A stretch of DNA of 64,000 nt from CAVVXN01 sp963772585. Lineage in GTDB: Bacteria; Planctomycetota; PLA2; JAEUHO01. Position 1 is the stretch's first letter; the number at the start of each line of letters is the position of its first letter. The stretch spans positions 372,001 through 436,000 of the forward strand of contig CAVYXV010000010.1 of assembly GCA_963772585.1 (NCBI GenBank). Reading direction: 5' to 3'. Positions 27,032 to 34,126 of this stretch are shown here, in pieces. Both the position numbers and the translations under genes were made by a program. The notes beneath the pieces were generated by a model. It was not told where the DNA came from and did not search any database. It worked only from the letters and a program-made list of their open reading frames with translations.

Positions 27032-27529
27032 CTAGGACGGGAGGGCGGTGTCGTTCTCGGCCTGGGCGCGGCGGAAGCGCTTCACCGCGTCGGCGATCGC
27101 CGGGTGGGCGAGCCCGAGGATCTGCGCGGCGAGCACCGCCGCGTTCTTCGCGCCCGCCTTGCCGATCGCGAGCGTGCCCACCGGCACGCCGCCGGGCATC
27201 TGGGCGATGGAGAGCAGCGCGTCGAGGCCCTCCAGGGCCCACCCCTTCATGGGGACGCCGAGGACCGGACAGGCCGTGAGACTCGCGAGCACGCCCGGCA
27301 GATGGGCGGCGCCCCCCGCCGCGCCGATGAAGACCCGGACGCCGTTCTTCTCCGCTTCCTCGACGAAGGCGTGCAGGCGGGCGGGCTGGCGGTGCGCCGA
27401 GATCGCGCGGCACTCGTGCGGCACGCCGAGGTCATCGAGCACGGCGCTACAGTGCTGCATCGTCTCCCAGTCGGAGGGAGAGCCCATCAGGACGGCGACG
27501 AGGGGATCGGCGGTCACGGAAGCCTCCAC
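27032..27529 (-). CDS. purE: 5-(carboxyamino)imidazole ribonucleotide mutase
   Basis: 165 residues, purine biosynthesis: converts N5-CAIR to CAIR. MGSPSDWETMQ (15-25), SAHRQP (44-49) and the AGGAAHLPGVLAS segment hold the active-site Ser/Asp/His/Arg; LAIGKAGAKNAAVLAAQIL closes the domain. It is the class I (PurK-dependent) form by motif, but no purK is nearby. It lies 54 bases after the GS-like gene on the same strand, possibly co-transcribed. Confidence 0.94.
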   Translation of the reverse strand: MEASVTADPLVAVLMGSPSDWETMQHCSAVLDDLGVPHECRAISAHRQPARLHAFVEEAEKNGVRVFIGAAGGAAHLPGVLASLTACPVLGVPMKGWALEGLDALLSIAQMPGGVPVGTLAIGKAGAKNAAVLAAQILGLAHPAIADAVKRFRRAQAENDTALPS

Positions 27530-27583
27530 GGGACCCGAGCGCGGAGGCTAGCAGCCGGTCCGGGGCCCCGGGGATCGCGGTGG

Positions 27584-29017
27584 CTACGGCGGAGGCCGGC
27601 GGGACAGGAGCGGCGCCAGCACGGCGTCGATCAGCGCCGGGGGGAACACGCCTCCCGCCTCCAGGATCGGTCGGATCCGCGACAGCGCCTGGGCCACCTC
27701 GGGGAAGGAACGGGGCAGGAGGCGGGCCCGGCCGTTCTCGTCGTCGGCCCCGGCGCGCGCGCCCCGGATCCGCTCGTCGAGGTCGTCGCGGCCCTTTGCG
27801 TCGCGCATCGCCTGCATGACGCCGGCGAGCACCAGGTGGGGATGGGCCGAGCCGTCGGGAAGGCGGTACTCGATGGTGGCCGGCGCGACGCGCTCGCCGT
27901 CGGCGGCGCGCGGCACGGCCGGGAGCCGGACCAGGGCGACGCGGTCGTAGGTGCCCCAGGTGAGGCGCTTGGGCGTCTCGCGCCCGGCCGTCAACCGCTC
28001 GAAGGACCGCTCGTGGCGGTTGCCGAAGGCCATGAGGCCGCCGCCCGTCTCCAGCAGGCCGCCGAGGAGCCACCGGCCCGGCGTGCTGAGGCCCTCGTCC
28101 CACGCGCCGCTCTCCAGGTCCACGCCGCCCTCGCGGGGCGCCAGGTGGAGGTGGAGGCCGTTCCCCGCGTGGGACGCGCGGACCACGGGCGCCGTGCTCA
28201 GGCGGAACCCCTCGCGGTCCGCGAGTCGGCCGAGGACCCACCGCGCGAGGATGACGGCGTCGGCGGCCCGCGGGCAGGGGAGGAGGTCCAGCTCGATCTC
28301 GTGCTGCTCCCAGAGGAGCCGGTCCGACTCGTCGGGCTCGATGCCGCCGACCTCGCTGTGCCCGTACTTCACCGGGATTCCGAGGTCGGCGAGGCACAGC
28401 AGCGCGCGACGCCGAAGCGGCTCTCCGAACACGTCGGGCGCGGAGGCGTGGTAGCCGCGCTCCGACCGTCCGCGCGCATCGCTGCTCTCGAACCGCCGTC
28501 CGAGGAAGTACTCGATCTCCCCGAGCGCCCAGAGACGCACGCCGCTCTTTGCCAGGCGCGCGTCGGCGCGACGGACGATCGTGTCCGGCGAGACGGCGAG
28601 CGGCTCGCCGTCTCGCGTGGCGTGACCGCAGAGCACCGCCAAGGTGGCACTGCTCGCGAAGGGGTCCAGGAACGCCGTCTCCAGGCGCGGCACGAGCACG
28701 ACGTCCGAGGCCCGGGGTTCGATGCCGTGCGCCCCGAACAGGCTGGAGCCGTCGGCGCGTTCGCCGCCATCCAGGACGCGCGCGAGGTGGGACTCGCTCC
28801 GCACGACGAAGTCGAGCGTCTTCAAGCGTCCGTCGCCGCCCACGTGCAGCAGGCTCAGGAGACGGACGTCGTGTCGCCGGCAGAACCCGACCAGATCGGA
28901 GACCGACCACGACTCGCGCGGCGAGCCGATCCTCCTCTCGAGACCGGCGGGCGCCGGCGGCGACCACCCGCCGGCGAACCCGGGCTCGTCCCAGAGGAAC
29001 ATGGTGCGGTCGGGCAT
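27584..29017 (-). CDS. Divergent glutamine synthetase-like amide/amine ligase
   Basis: 477 residues, GS catalytic fold. ATP/metal-site blocks are recognisable but altered: EIEYFLG, YGHSEVGGIEP...HEIELDL, GNGLHLHLAP (usual GSGMHxHxSL), NRHERSFERLT and TIEYRLPDGSAHPHL (usual RxExRxPDxxANPY). The adenylylation-site region of GSI is not evident. It probably ligates an amine to a carboxylate with ATP; gamma-glutamylamide synthesis or another ligase are possible. It starts 17 bases after asnA, another ammonia ligase. Confidence 0.75.
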   Translation of the reverse strand: MPDRTMFLWDEPGFAGGWSPPAPAGLERRIGSPRESWSVSDLVGFCRRHDVRLLSLLHVGGDGRLKTLDFVVRSESHLARVLDGGERADGSSLFGAHGIEPRASDVVLVPRLETAFLDPFASSATLAVLCGHATRDGEPLAVSPDTIVRRADARLAKSGVRLWALGEIEYFLGRRFESSDARGRSERGYHASAPDVFGEPLRRRALLCLADLGIPVKYGHSEVGGIEPDESDRLLWEQHEIELDLLPCPRAADAVILARWVLGRLADREGFRLSTAPVVRASHAGNGLHLHLAPREGGVDLESGAWDEGLSTPGRWLLGGLLETGGGLMAFGNRHERSFERLTAGRETPKRLTWGTYDRVALVRLPAVPRAADGERVAPATIEYRLPDGSAHPHLVLAGVMQAMRDAKGRDDLDERIRGARAGADDENGRARLLPRSFPEVAQALSRIRPILEAGGVFPPALIDAVLAPLLSRRPPP

Positions 29018-29034
29018 GGCGGCGGCCCGTCGGC

Positions 29035-30168
29035 CTACTCGAGGACGTGGATGTTCTTCTCGCGGCAGATCCGCTTCAGCTCGTCCGGCCAGATCGTCAC
29101 CGTCACCTCGCCGAGGTGCGCCTTGCGCAGCAGGTACATGTAGGTGCGCGCCTGACCGATGCCTCCGCCGATCGAGAGCGGGATCCGGTCGTTCAGGATC
29201 ATCTGGTGGTAGGGCTGATCGAGGAAGTCGAGCGCTCCGGCCATCTCGCACTGCTGACGGAGCGTTTCCTTCGTCACGCGGATGCCCATCGACGTCAGCT
29301 CGTGACGGCGTCGGGTGACGGGGTTCCAGACGAGGATGTCGCCGTTGAGCCCGTGGAACTGCTTGCCGTCCTTGTCGATCGTCGGGGTGATCCAGTCGTC
29401 GTAGTCCACGGCGCGCAGCTCGTGCGGGAGGCCGTCCGCGAGCGGGTAGCCGATGCCGATGATGAAGACGGCGGGGTACTTCTGGAGCACCTGCGTCTCG
29501 CGTTGCTTGCGCGGAAGGTCCGGGAACATGTCGAGGAGCTCCTCCGCGTGGAGGAAGGTGAGCTCCTCGGGGAGGTCGGGCCACCGCTCGCCCGCGAGCT
29601 GCGGGAACATCTCCTGGGCGCGCTTCCCGGCCGTGCGCAGGACCGTCCATATCCTGCGGACCGTGTCCTTCAGCGTGTCCAGGGTCCGCTCTTCGGGGCG
29701 GACGACCCTCTCCCAGTCCCACTGGTCCACGTAGCAGCTGTGATCGTGATCGAGGAAGTAGTCCTTGCGGACGGCCCGCATGTCGGTATTGATGCCCTCG
29801 CCCGGCCGGCAGCCGAACTGCGAGAGCGCGACGCGCTTCCACTTCGTGGCGGCCTGGACGACCTGCGCCTGGATGCGCGGGTCGATCCCCAACCCGGCCG
29901 GAAACTCGACCGGCGTGCGCGAACCATCCCGGTCCAGCATGTCGTTGACGCCGCTCTTCTTGTCCACGATCAGCGGGACCTGCACCATCTGGAGATTCAA
30001 CGCCTCGGCGAGGCCGTCCTCGATGCTCCGCTTCACCTCGTAGAGCGCCCGCATCGTCTCCATGGGCGTCAGGACGCTCTCGTAGTCGGTGGGGAGGATC
30101 CGGGCGACCTCCTCGTACGTGCTGACGCCGGGGCCGGCGAGATCCGCCTTCTTGTCCGCAGTGGTCAT
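29035..30168 (-). CDS. asnA: Aspartate-ammonia ligase (asparagine synthetase A)
   Basis: 377 residues, class II aminoacyl-tRNA synthetase-like fold. Makes asparagine from aspartate, ammonia and ATP. Motifs typical of AsnA: LQMVQVPLIVDKKSGVND (about 60-77), VALSQFGCRPGEGINTDMRA, DHDHSCYVDQWDWE and the C-terminal LSIGGGIGQARTYMYLL. Slightly longer than the E. coli enzyme. Likely first gene of an asnA-GS-like(-purE) unit. Start ATG 30168 with AGGAA upstream. Confidence 0.93.
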   Translation of the reverse strand: MTTADKKADLAGPGVSTYEEVARILPTDYESVLTPMETMRALYEVKRSIEDGLAEALNLQMVQVPLIVDKKSGVNDMLDRDGSRTPVEFPAGLGIDPRIQAQVVQAATKWKRVALSQFGCRPGEGINTDMRAVRKDYFLDHDHSCYVDQWDWERVVRPEERTLDTLKDTVRRIWTVLRTAGKRAQEMFPQLAGERWPDLPEELTFLHAEELLDMFPDLPRKQRETQVLQKYPAVFIIGIGYPLADGLPHELRAVDYDDWITPTIDKDGKQFHGLNGDILVWNPVTRRRHELTSMGIRVTKETLRQQCEMAGALDFLDQPYHQMILNDRIPLSIGGGIGQARTYMYLLRKAHLGEVTVTIWPDELKRICREKNIHVLE

Positions 30169-30215
30169 GTTCCTGTTCCTGCCTGTTCCGGTTGCTGCAT
30201 ACGGGGGAAAGCGGG

Positions 30216-30221
30216 AGTTTA
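30216..30221 (-). promoter_or_regulatory. Possible -10-like element TAAACT upstream of asnA
   Basis: Minus-strand G-TAAACT (30221-30216), 47 bases before the asnA ATG. A weak member of the element series. Confidence 0.25.
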
Positions 30222-30333
30222 CGACGCGGCCCCCGCCCACCGCGCATTTCCCGACATGGGCAACCTGAGATTGAGAGTCAGGCACGGCCCGCGGGGGGCG
30301 TGCTTCCGCGCCATGGGGCGGGGCATGCTCGGG

Positions 30334-30339
30334 TAGCAT
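30334..30339 (+). promoter_or_regulatory. -10-like element TAGCAT upstream of the TPR/Cys-rich gene
   Basis: G-TAGCAT, 28 bases before ATG 30368, which has GGTGGAGG upstream. Confidence 0.45.
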
Positions 30340-30367
30340 TCCGGGTACGACGCGGGTGGAGGTTCCC

Positions 30368-31225
30368 ATGCGGAAGCACGGATGGCACCTGGCGATGACC
30401 CTGTTCCTCCTCGTCTTCGCGGCGACCGGCGCTGCCGGGACGGCGCGTGCGGAGGAGGGCGGCGACACGGCGCCCGACGCCGCATCGCGGGCCGAGGCCC
30501 TCCTGGACGAGGGGCGCGTGGAGGAGGCCGCCCGGGCGTTCGCCGACGCGGCGGCGCGCCGCCCCGACGACGCGGCGCTGCGGCAACGGGCGTTGCTTCT
30601 CCGTCGGGTCGTGACGCTCGAGCGGTTCGTGGCGAACCGCCGCGAGTCGCCGCAGTGGACGGCGAGCGCGATCGCGCTCCACGCCTTCTATCTCGCCGAG
30701 GATCTGCCCGGGCGCGGACTCGACCTCGCCCGCGCCCTCCACGAACGCGAGGACTCGGCGCGCACGTCGGTGATCCTCGCGGAGACGTATCTCGCCCTCG
30801 ACCGGAGCCAGGACGCGGCCGTGCTCCTCGCCGCCCGTCCGGAGCCCACGGCGCACGAGACGACCCTGAACGGGATCGCCCTCGCCCGGCTCGGGCACAA
30901 GGACGACGCGCGCGGGCTCACCGACCGGGTCGTGCTCGACGGCGACGCATCCCCGGTCCTCCTCGCCGCCGCCGCGCGGCTTCGCGCCCTCACGGGGCGC
31001 GGCGAGGAGGCGATCGCCCTCCTTCGGCGGTCCTTCGAGAAGACGCCGGCCGCCGCCCTCGCCGCAGCCCGGGCCCGCGCGAAGAAGTCCCCCGACTTCG
31101 CCGTGCTCCGCGAGACGGAGGCGTTCGCGAAGATCCTGAAGACGGCGTCGAAGGTGGCCGACACGTGCAGCGGCGGATCGAGCTGCGCCACCTGCCCGAA
31201 CCGCGGCGGCTGCGGCGGCCGGTGA
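30368..31225 (+). CDS. Exported TPR-like protein with Cys-rich C-terminal tail
   Basis: 285 residues. A signal peptide (hydrophobic core LAMTLFLLVFAATGAAGTARA, cleavage after about residue 28) directs export; helical repeats of TPR type fill 35-250 (LDEGRVEEAARAFADAAARR, ERFVANR region, GRGEEAIALLRRSFEKTP). The tail ends with four Cys in DTCSGGSSCATCPNRGGCGG, able to bind a metal or form disulfides; there is no CXXCH heme motif. It is followed after 4 bases by the polyferredoxin gene, so the two are one operon and probably act together at the membrane. Confidence 0.75.
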   Translation: MRKHGWHLAMTLFLLVFAATGAAGTARAEEGGDTAPDAASRAEALLDEGRVEEAARAFADAAARRPDDAALRQRALLLRRVVTLERFVANRRESPQWTASAIALHAFYLAEDLPGRGLDLARALHEREDSARTSVILAETYLALDRSQDAAVLLAARPEPTAHETTLNGIALARLGHKDDARGLTDRVVLDGDASPVLLAAAARLRALTGRGEEAIALLRRSFEKTPAAALAAARARAKKSPDFAVLRETEAFAKILKTASKVADTCSGGSSCATCPNRGGCGGR

Positions 31226-31229
31226 CGCC

Positions 31230-32423
31230 GTGCGCCGTCGCGGTCACCGGTGGACGCGCCGCCTCGTCCAGCTCTCCTTCCTCGCGCTGGTCGTCGTCGC
31301 CGTCTTCGTCGTGGGGGGGAACGCGGAACGCTACTGCCCCTTCGGCGGGGTCGAGGCCCTCCACGCCTACGTCACCGAGGGTCAGGTGCCCTGCTCGCTC
31401 GGGGTCTCCAATTTCTTCCTGCTGGGCGGCGTCCTGCTGAGCGTCCTGCTGCTCAAGCGCGCGTTCTGCAGTCACGCCTGCCCCATCGGCACCGTCCAGG
31501 AACTGGTCGGCGCCGCCGCGCGGCGCCTGGGGATCCCCGGGCGGCGCGTCGGCGCGGGGCCCGACCGGATCCTCTCCGCCCTCAAGATCGTCGTGCTCGT
31601 CCTGGTGGTGGCGTGGACCTGGCGGGTGGGGGAGCTCGTGTTCCGGGGGTACGACCCGTGCTACGCGCTGCTCTCCCGCCACGGCGAGGACATCACCTTC
31701 TGGGCCTACGTCGTCTCCGGGGCCATCCTCCTGGGAGCGGTCTTCCTCTCCGTGCCCTTCTGCCGCTGGCTCTGTCCGCTCGCCGTGGTGATGAACCCCT
31801 TCTCCCGCGCGGCGGCGGGACGCGTCGCCCGGGACGCGGCGTCCTGCGCGGATTGCGGGCGGTGCGCGGACGCATGTCCGATGGGGATCGCGGTGCACCG
31901 GGAACGGGAGATCCGCGCCGCGCGTTGCACCGCCTGTCTCGAGTGCGTGGACGCGTGCCCGAAGCGGGGGGCGGGAACGCTCGCCTTCCGCCTTCCTCTT
32001 CTCGGCGCGCGCCTCGGCCGAGGGGCCGTCGCCGGCGGGTTCGTCCTCGTCATCACGGGCGCGGTGCTCGCGAGCCAGCTCTTCCCGTTCCCGTCGTTCA
32101 CGTGGACGCGGGGCCGGGCCCCGGGCACGACGGCCGTTCTCGAGTTGCGGGTCGAGGGCCTCACCTGCCGCGGTCGGGCCAACCTGCTCCGCTACTACCT
32201 CGACCGGGACGACGACCTCGCCGTCCCCGGCTACCTGCGCACCGAGGCGTGGCCCGGCCCCGGCGCCGCGCGCCTGAGGATCCTCTACGACCCGGAGGTC
32301 GCGGAGGCGTCCGGGCTCGCGGACGCCATCCTCGAACCCTGCTACGACGCCGTGGGCGCCACGTGGCGCCCGTCCCCCTTCCGGATCCCCGGGTACGACC
32401 CCCTGGCCCCGGTCGGGCGGTAG
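31230..32423 (+). CDS. NapH/NosR-type membrane polyferredoxin with C-terminal HMA-like domain
   Basis: 397 residues from GTG 31230. Four or five helices with the cytoplasm-facing Cys motifs YCPFGGVEAL, FCSHACPIGTVQE and FCRWLCPLAVVM of the NapH/NosR/CcoG group, then two [4Fe-4S] motifs CADCGRCADACP and CTACLECVDACP. A last helix (AVAGGFVLVITGAVLASQL) leads to a C-terminal domain of about 95 residues whose layout (LELRVEGLTCRGRANLL, ILYDPEVAEASGLADAI) mimics a heavy-metal-associated domain, with CRGR in place of CXXC. Passes electrons across or along the membrane; partner unknown. Confidence 0.82.
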   Translation: MRRRGHRWTRRLVQLSFLALVVVAVFVVGGNAERYCPFGGVEALHAYVTEGQVPCSLGVSNFFLLGGVLLSVLLLKRAFCSHACPIGTVQELVGAAARRLGIPGRRVGAGPDRILSALKIVVLVLVVAWTWRVGELVFRGYDPCYALLSRHGEDITFWAYVVSGAILLGAVFLSVPFCRWLCPLAVVMNPFSRAAAGRVARDAASCADCGRCADACPMGIAVHREREIRAARCTACLECVDACPKRGAGTLAFRLPLLGARLGRGAVAGGFVLVITGAVLASQLFPFPSFTWTRGRAPGTTAVLELRVEGLTCRGRANLLRYYLDRDDDLAVPGYLRTEAWPGPGAARLRILYDPEVAEASGLADAILEPCYDAVGATWRPSPFRIPGYDPLAPVGR

Positions 32424-32426
32424 TCT
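32421..32426 (+). promoter_or_regulatory. -10-like element TAGTCT, leaderless spacing
   Basis: G-TAGTCT overlaps the upstream stop codon and ends 6 bases before the GTG at 32433. Confidence 0.35.
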
Positions 32427-32432
32427 CGGGGC

Positions 32433-33551
32433 GTGCCCGCCCCCTTTCACGTCCGCCTCTCGCCCCGGGCGACCGTGTTCGAGTTCGACGAACGGCTGTA
32501 TCTCCGCGTCGACGCGGAGGGTCGTTGGTCCACGTTCGCGGAGCGCGGCGCGCTCTTCCGGCGGAGCCTCGACGGCGGGGTGCTCCGGGCGCGGGGCCGG
32601 CGGTTCGAGCGACTCGGCGCGGGGGCCGCCGCCCTCGTGCACGACTGGGTCGGTCGCCGTGCGGGCGAGTTGAGCGAGGCGCTCGCCGCGGGAGGCGACG
32701 TCCGGGTCGCGGAAGGCGCACGGGAGGAGGCCGGCCGTCGTCTGGCGAGGACCCGGCGTTGGACCGGGGCGCGGCTCGAGCGCGAGGGCCGGCGGTTCGA
32801 GGACGCCTATCCCGAACGACCTCCCATCCTCCCGCCGCACCGCTACCGCGACGTCGTCGTGCACCCGGCCATCGGGTGCCCGCATCACCGCTGCAGCTTC
32901 TGCGCCTTCTATCGCGACCGCCCGTTCCACGCGCTCACGGACGACGAGTTCGAGGCGCACGTAGCGGCCGTGCGCGACCTGTTCGGCGAGGCCCTGGCGG
33001 AGCGCGACGGCTACTTCCTGGGGTCGGCCTCGGCGCTCTCGCTCGACGACCGTCTCCTCGTGCGTCGCCTCCGCCGCATCCGCGCGGTGCTCGGGCATCC
33101 GCGACGCGGGGTGGCGGCGTTCCTCGATGCGGACCGGTCCCCGCGGAGGGACCGATTCGCCTGGGCCCGGCTCGGGGAGGAGGGGCTGGTCGAGGCGACG
33201 CTCGGGCTCGAGACGGGCGACGCGGATCTCCGGGACCGGCTCGGCAAGGCCGGCGACCTCTCGCGCGTGGCGGAGGCGGTCGTGGAGGCGAAGGCGGCCG
33301 GCCTCGCGCTGTCGCTGACGGTGCTCCTCGGGATCGCCGCGAATCCCGCCGCCGAGCGCGCGCACCTCGACGCGACCGGCGCGTTCCTCGCGGCGTTGCC
33401 CTTGGGGCCTTCGGACCGGGTCTATCTCTCCCCATGGCGGGGACCCGACGCGCGCGAGGCGGACGTCCGGGCGGCGCGGAGGGCGCTCGGTGGCCGGACC
33501 GGCGCCCGCCTCGGCGAGTACGCCATCGAACGCTTCGCCTGGCTCGCCTGA
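32433..33551 (+). CDS. Radical SAM protein with CX4CX2C cluster motif
   Basis: 372 residues. The cluster motif is GCPHHRCSFCAFY (about 150-162): the first spacing is four rather than three residues, a variant seen in a distinct set of Elp3/MiaB-like radical SAM proteins with GCxHNKCTFC motifs. GSASALSLDD, LGLETGD and LTVLLGIAANP follow as expected for the partial TIM barrel. The N-terminal 140 residues are not assigned. No radical-acceptor peptide or carrier protein is adjacent. Ends one base before the convergent lipoprotein gene stop. Confidence 0.8.
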   Translation: MPAPFHVRLSPRATVFEFDERLYLRVDAEGRWSTFAERGALFRRSLDGGVLRARGRRFERLGAGAAALVHDWVGRRAGELSEALAAGGDVRVAEGAREEAGRRLARTRRWTGARLEREGRRFEDAYPERPPILPPHRYRDVVVHPAIGCPHHRCSFCAFYRDRPFHALTDDEFEAHVAAVRDLFGEALAERDGYFLGSASALSLDDRLLVRRLRRIRAVLGHPRRGVAAFLDADRSPRRDRFAWARLGEEGLVEATLGLETGDADLRDRLGKAGDLSRVAEAVVEAKAAGLALSLTVLLGIAANPAAERAHLDATGAFLAALPLGPSDRVYLSPWRGPDAREADVRAARRALGGRTGARLGEYAIERFAWLA

Positions 33552-33552
33552 C

Positions 33553-33771
33553 CTACCACACCCCGTCCGGCGCGGGCGCGAGCGGCTCCGGGTCGAGCGT
33601 GGACCAGTAGCAGTCGCCGTAGTCGTAGCAGGGGTCGTCGCACCACCCGGTGGCGCAGACGGTCCAGCCGCCGCCGTAGCAGGGCCCGTCGTAGAAGTGG
33701 CAGGCACCCAACAGGCCCAGCGCGAGCACGGTCCAGAGGGTGCGAACGATCCTCCGTCGGGGGGTCTTCAT
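33553..33771 (-). CDS. Small Cys-rich lipoprotein
   Basis: 72 residues. Signal peptide with lipobox LLGAC (C24 would be lipidated), then a mature part of about 49 residues with six further Cys in CYGGGWTVC, GWCDDPCYD and GDCYWS and many Tyr/Trp/Asp. The pairs may form three disulfides. No family recognised. Start ATG 33771 is well placed. Confidence 0.6.
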   Translation of the reverse strand: MKTPRRRIVRTLWTVLALGLLGACHFYDGPCYGGGWTVCATGWCDDPCYDYGDCYWSTLDPEPLAPAPDGVW

Positions 33772-33834
33772 CCTGGCTCCTCCGCGCGGTCCCCTCGCGG
33801 GACCGGGTGCGGCGAGGCCGGTGCTCGCACCACG

Positions 33835-33840
33835 AGTCTA
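33835..33840 (-). promoter_or_regulatory. -10-like element TAGACT upstream of the lipoprotein gene
   Basis: Minus-strand G-TAGACT (33840-33835), 63 bases before the lipoprotein ATG. Confidence 0.3.
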
Positions 33841-34013
33841 CCCGTCACGACGGGCCACGGGACTTCGGTGCCCCGGTTCGTTGCGAATGCGATGCAGGAC
33901 CAGTCCGGTCCACTACCAACGACGCCGAAGCCCCGGCGCGATCGGCCGCGCGAGGTGCTTCGGGGAGGGCTTTTCCCAGGCCACGCATTGCTGGGTCGTC
34001 TGGGTGCGCCCCC

Positions 34014-34051
34014 TACAATCGCAATGGTTGTTGCGTCGATTTGCCCGCAAC
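34014..34051 (+). promoter_or_regulatory. Probable kor-rnf operon promoter: TACAAT followed by an inverted repeat
   Basis: TACAAT at 34014-34019 is the best -10 match in the window; a TTGCTG at 33988-33993 is 20 bases upstream, longer than ideal for a -35. Just downstream, GTTGCG (34030-34035) and CGCAAC (34046-34051) form a perfect 6-base inverted repeat around TCGATTTGCC. At that position it could be an operator or a 5' hairpin. The 5' leader to ATG 34127 would be about 100 bases. Confidence 0.45.
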
Positions 34052-34126
34052 TTGCCGAATAGCAGGCACGCACGAGAGACGGGGCCGGCGACGTCCGGCC
34101 ACCCAAACCCCGATCGGGAACGAACC

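Larger units (their letters stand above)
33772..34126. other. Divergent intergenic region between the lipoprotein gene and korA
   Basis: 355 bases with no gene. It contains the TAGACT element for the leftward gene and a TACAAT element with an inverted repeat for the rightward kor-rnf operon. No RNA gene or other repeat seen. Confidence 0.6.

Noticed and set aside
30990..33707. A 905-codon minus-strand frame across the polyferredoxin and radical SAM genes
   Set aside because: Shadow of two well-supported plus-strand genes; Arg/Pro/Gly-rich product with no motif.
34030..34051. Riboswitch in the kor leader
   Set aside because: Only a single 6-base-pair stem is visible; no conserved riboswitch core could be recognised by eye.
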